Origin: Bacteroidales bacterium
Lineage (GTDB): Bacteria; Bacteroidota; Bacteroidia; Bacteroidales; UBA932
Length of the DNA: 43,171 nt
Assembly (NCBI GenBank): GCA_017647795.1
Contig: JAGCJX010000013.1
Span: forward strand, 1-43,171
Reading direction: 5' to 3'
The position numbers and the translations under genes are program-made. Numbering within the stretch: the stretch's first letter is position 1; each line of letters starts with the position of its first letter. Positions 41,510-43,171 of this stretch are shown piece by piece. The notes under the pieces are model-generated. The model did no database searches, was not told the DNA's origin, and worked only from the letters and a program-made list of their open reading frames with translations.

Positions 41510-42043
41510 TTATAATTTCAATTCATTCAACAATTGGGCCTCATTCAACAATAATATTGTAGCCCCAGCGTCATTTAGTTTTGCTACTGTTTGCAACTTT
41601 TTAGGACCAGCACCTACTCCCACCACAACAATATCTGTTTTCTTAGAAATAGAGGTATTGATGTCTGCACCATAATCCTTCAAGAGTTGAGCCAATGCTT
41701 CACGTTCAGGATATGCATCAAAAACACCTGTTATAACAACTCTCTTATCATAAAAAATTGTATTGCAGTTTTTACAATGCTCCAAGTCTGGCCGTTTTAC
41801 CGCAGCGGATAATGTTCTAAAATCAGCTTCTGCGAGTTTAGGAATCTCCAAGTATTCTCCTGGCATCTTACTATATTTCAAATACAATTGAGCGGCTGCT
41901 CTAGCATCTGCCACAGCATTATGATGCTTATCCAGTGGTATATCAAAGTATTTGCACGCACTATACAAGGATGCCTTTCCCAAATCTTCACATGTACAGA
42001 TCCATTCTCTAGGACAAATCGGTGACAAGTGATAAAATGGCAC
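41510..42043 (-). pseudogene. 5'-truncated DEDDh exonuclease (DnaQ-like) with C-terminal BRCT domain
   Basis: The open frame starts with GTG at 42043, directly after an in-frame TAG, and encodes 177 residues. It preserves only the end of a DnaQ-type 3'-5' exonuclease (LYSACKYFDIPLDKHHNAVADARAAAQLYL, with the ExoIII His41 and Asp46), a CxxC pair (HCKNCN) and a BRCT domain (about 97-177, starting VVITGVFDAYPERE). The metal-binding DFET-type N-terminal half expected of the family (about 100 residues) is missing, and no continuation is found in other frames upstream. It is probably a deletion remnant; a separate BRCT-containing product is possible. Confidence 0.7.
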
Positions 42044-42659
42044 CTATACGAACAGAGAAGGTGACGTCAAAACAGTCCCTGTGTATATACGTACAACTGA
42101 ATACGATACATTGACTCAACAAGCGTTATAGGGAACTCTCTCCGGGATTTCGTCGTTTCACTCCAACATCCCTCCCCACCTGTAGCGGAGGGATTGGGCT
42201 CGCCCTGCGGGCTGTGCATTCCCTCTGCACTCGCCGTAGGGCCCTTGCAGAATTATTGCAGCTTGTGTGCCGGTGGCACCACGACGAAACCGCAATAGAA
42301 GTGCTTCTGTTGCGGTTTTTGGTTGTTTTTGGCTCAATTTTGTATCACTATATGTATAACTGTTTTGATACGTCCTGCAATTAAAAATTCTGATTCGAGT
42401 GTTGTAGATTCCCCAAAGGAATCGAATTACTCGCGAAAAAACACAGTAGATTGGCGGCCTGCAAAAACCTTGGAAAGGTGACTCTTGCTTACTTGTATAT
42501 GCCTCTAATATTTTAATGTCTATAACATTACTCACAGAGGATTCCTACTATACAGTATTTAATTTTCGATAAAATGATATAGTTGCGAAACCATCTTTTC
42601 CGAAACAGCGGTTTTGCGACTGCGTATTCATTTCATTCAGTGAACTTCTTTGAATAAAT
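42044..42659. other. Long non-coding stretch in the accessory region
   Basis: No convincing gene is seen. The stretch from about 42160 to 42280 is GC-rich (with ACCTGTAGCGGAGGGATTGG and GCCCTGCGGGC), unlike the AT-rich flanks. A terminator-like hairpin lies at 42287-42318. A 125-codon minus-strand frame (42158-42535) lacks coding character. It may be the edge of a mobile element or a recombination scar; no inverted repeats or integrase are visible. Confidence 0.5.
42287..42330 (+). terminator. Strong terminator-like hairpin
   Basis: A 14-bp stem (42287-42300 against 42305-42318, one T-G pair) with a 4-nt loop is followed by GGTTGTTTTT. No plus-strand gene is seen directly upstream, so the transcript it would end is unknown. 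Confidence 0.6.
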
Positions 42660-43007
42660 TTGCTAAGTGATGTGAGGACGATAATTGATAGTGCGCGAAC
42701 TAAAGCGTATGCGGCTGTCAATGTTGCGTTAGTTGAGAGAAACTGGCTTTTGGGTAAGCGTATTGCAGAAGAAGAATTGCAGGGAGAGAATCGTGCAGAA
42801 TATGGTGCAAATGTGATCATAAGACTCTCGAAGGATTTAACTGATGAGTATGGTAAAGGATTCAACAAGAGTAACTTATATCAGTTCTGCGAGTTCTATA
42901 AGTCATTTCCGGAGATTTTCCACACGGCGTGTGGAAAATCAGCGATTCTGTTGTCTTGGTCACATTATAGGACATTGTTGCAGGTATATGATAAGAAGGT
43001 TCCTTAA
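42660..43007 (+). pseudogene. N-terminal fragment of a DUF1016/YhcG PDDEXK nuclease
   Basis: The 115-codon frame matches the start of YhcG/DUF1016 proteins (usually about 340 residues): ARTKAYAAVNVALVERNWLLG, IAEEELQGENRAEYG, LTDEYGKGFNKSNLYQF and LSWSHYRTLLQV. It stops just where the family would continue with DKxARDWY, and the C-terminal PDDEXK nuclease domain is absent. The frame opens at a TTG after an in-frame stop codon, and NKFAK in another frame just upstream may be part of the original N-terminus, implying a frameshift too. It abuts an oppositely oriented gene fragment at about 43000. Confidence 0.8.
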
Positions 43008-43171
43008 GACCTTGCAGGTGCTGCAAAATGACCCTGCCTTTTAGTTCTTTATAGTCTTTTGAAGGACAATCCTGACATTTTACCCTACCACCATCTCTTT
43101 TGGGACAAATCGCAAACTTCCAAAAATTATTACACTGCGTATAATAACCTTTCTTTGATGAACGCAGTGCA
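43005..43171 (-). pseudogene. N-terminal fragment of a TOTE-type primase/helicase, running off the right edge
   Basis: The minus strand enters from outside the window with an open frame reading ALRSSKKGYYTQCNNFW, then CPKRDGGRVKCQDCPSK and VILQHLQG. The order ALR, GYxxxCxN, W, C, KCxDC, L, HLxG fits the zinc-binding N-terminal region of the AEP-type primase in TOTE conflict proteins (primase, helicase and nuclease parts). The likeness ends at HLQG (about 43009). The frame then runs antisense through the DUF1016 fragment to a stop codon at 42862, so the gene is cut within its primase. The identification is by motif only. Confidence 0.6.

Noticed and set aside
42158..42535. 125-codon minus-strand frame
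   Set aside because: It spans a strong terminator-like hairpin and a GC-rich non-coding block, and its translation has no recognisable family or normal composition.

Overview
The window looks like part of a chromosome from a member of the Bacteroidota, most likely order Bacteroidales. The evidence is the repeated TAnnTTTG -7 promoter element ahead of many genes, the near absence of Shine-Dalgarno sites, and the gene families present: homodimeric pyruvate:ferredoxin oxidoreductase, a guaB / SurA-like / OstA-like cluster, a fused glutamate formimidoyltransferase-cyclodeaminase, YhcC and YhcH proteins, and secreted GH2 and GH29 glycosidases. Together these suggest an anaerobic, glycan-degrading lifestyle. 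The species cannot be named from the sequence.

Layout. 1-520: non-coding DNA with two strong hairpins and a degenerate repeat. 0.5-5.8 kb: a DUF308 membrane protein, tRNA-Arg(CCG), fabD and the large nifJ/PFOR gene. 5.87-6.0 kb: an element bounded by 25-bp inverted repeats. 6.1-11.2 kb (minus): a tightly overlapping histidine-degradation operon, hutH-hutI-metallo-beta-lactamase hydrolase-ftcD, with no urocanase gene. 11.2-17.8 kb (minus): guaB followed by three envelope-biogenesis genes (PPIase-like lipoprotein, SurA-like chaperone, OstA-like protein). 17.9-19.25 kb (minus): YhcH-family protein and radical SAM YhcC. 19.3-22.1 kb (plus): an exported peptidoglycan-peptide module (SH3-NlpC/P60 lipoprotein and Tat-signal dipeptide epimerase) and a small conserved protein. 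22.2-23.1 kb: a membrane zinc peptidase and a 53-residue rubredoxin. 23.2-29.9 kb: a small lipoprotein resembling the tail of a pullulanase, a GH29 alpha-L-fucosidase, an unusual 5-formyl-THF cyclo-ligase / nitronate-monooxygenase fusion, and a GH2 beta-galactosidase. 29.9-38.2 kb: an AtoE-type fatty-acid transporter, a 1051-residue lipoprotein with two Fn3-like and six longer repeats, an acyltransferase-3 membrane protein, and a metallophosphoesterase-beta-propeller fusion.

From about 38.2 kb to the right edge the DNA changes character. There is a 51-bp tandem repeat, then genes of visibly different codon use: a MORN/Sel1-like protein with a 59-codon ORF coupled to it, and a Fic protein whose catalytic His is replaced by Gln. 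These are followed by a 5'-truncated exonuclease-BRCT gene, a long non-coding stretch, the N-terminal piece of a DUF1016/YhcG nuclease, and, on the opposite strand, an N-terminal piece that I read as the primase of a TOTE-type conflict system. This end looks like an accessory island of intact and broken conflict-related genes.

The points most worth following are the cyclo-ligase/nitronate-monooxygenase fusion, the DUF1016/TOTE junction, the Gln-for-His Fic protein with three copies of a CGGGACAAA motif near its promoter, the back-to-back palindromic promoters at 35.84 kb, and the hut operon that has an MBL hydrolase but lacks hutU.
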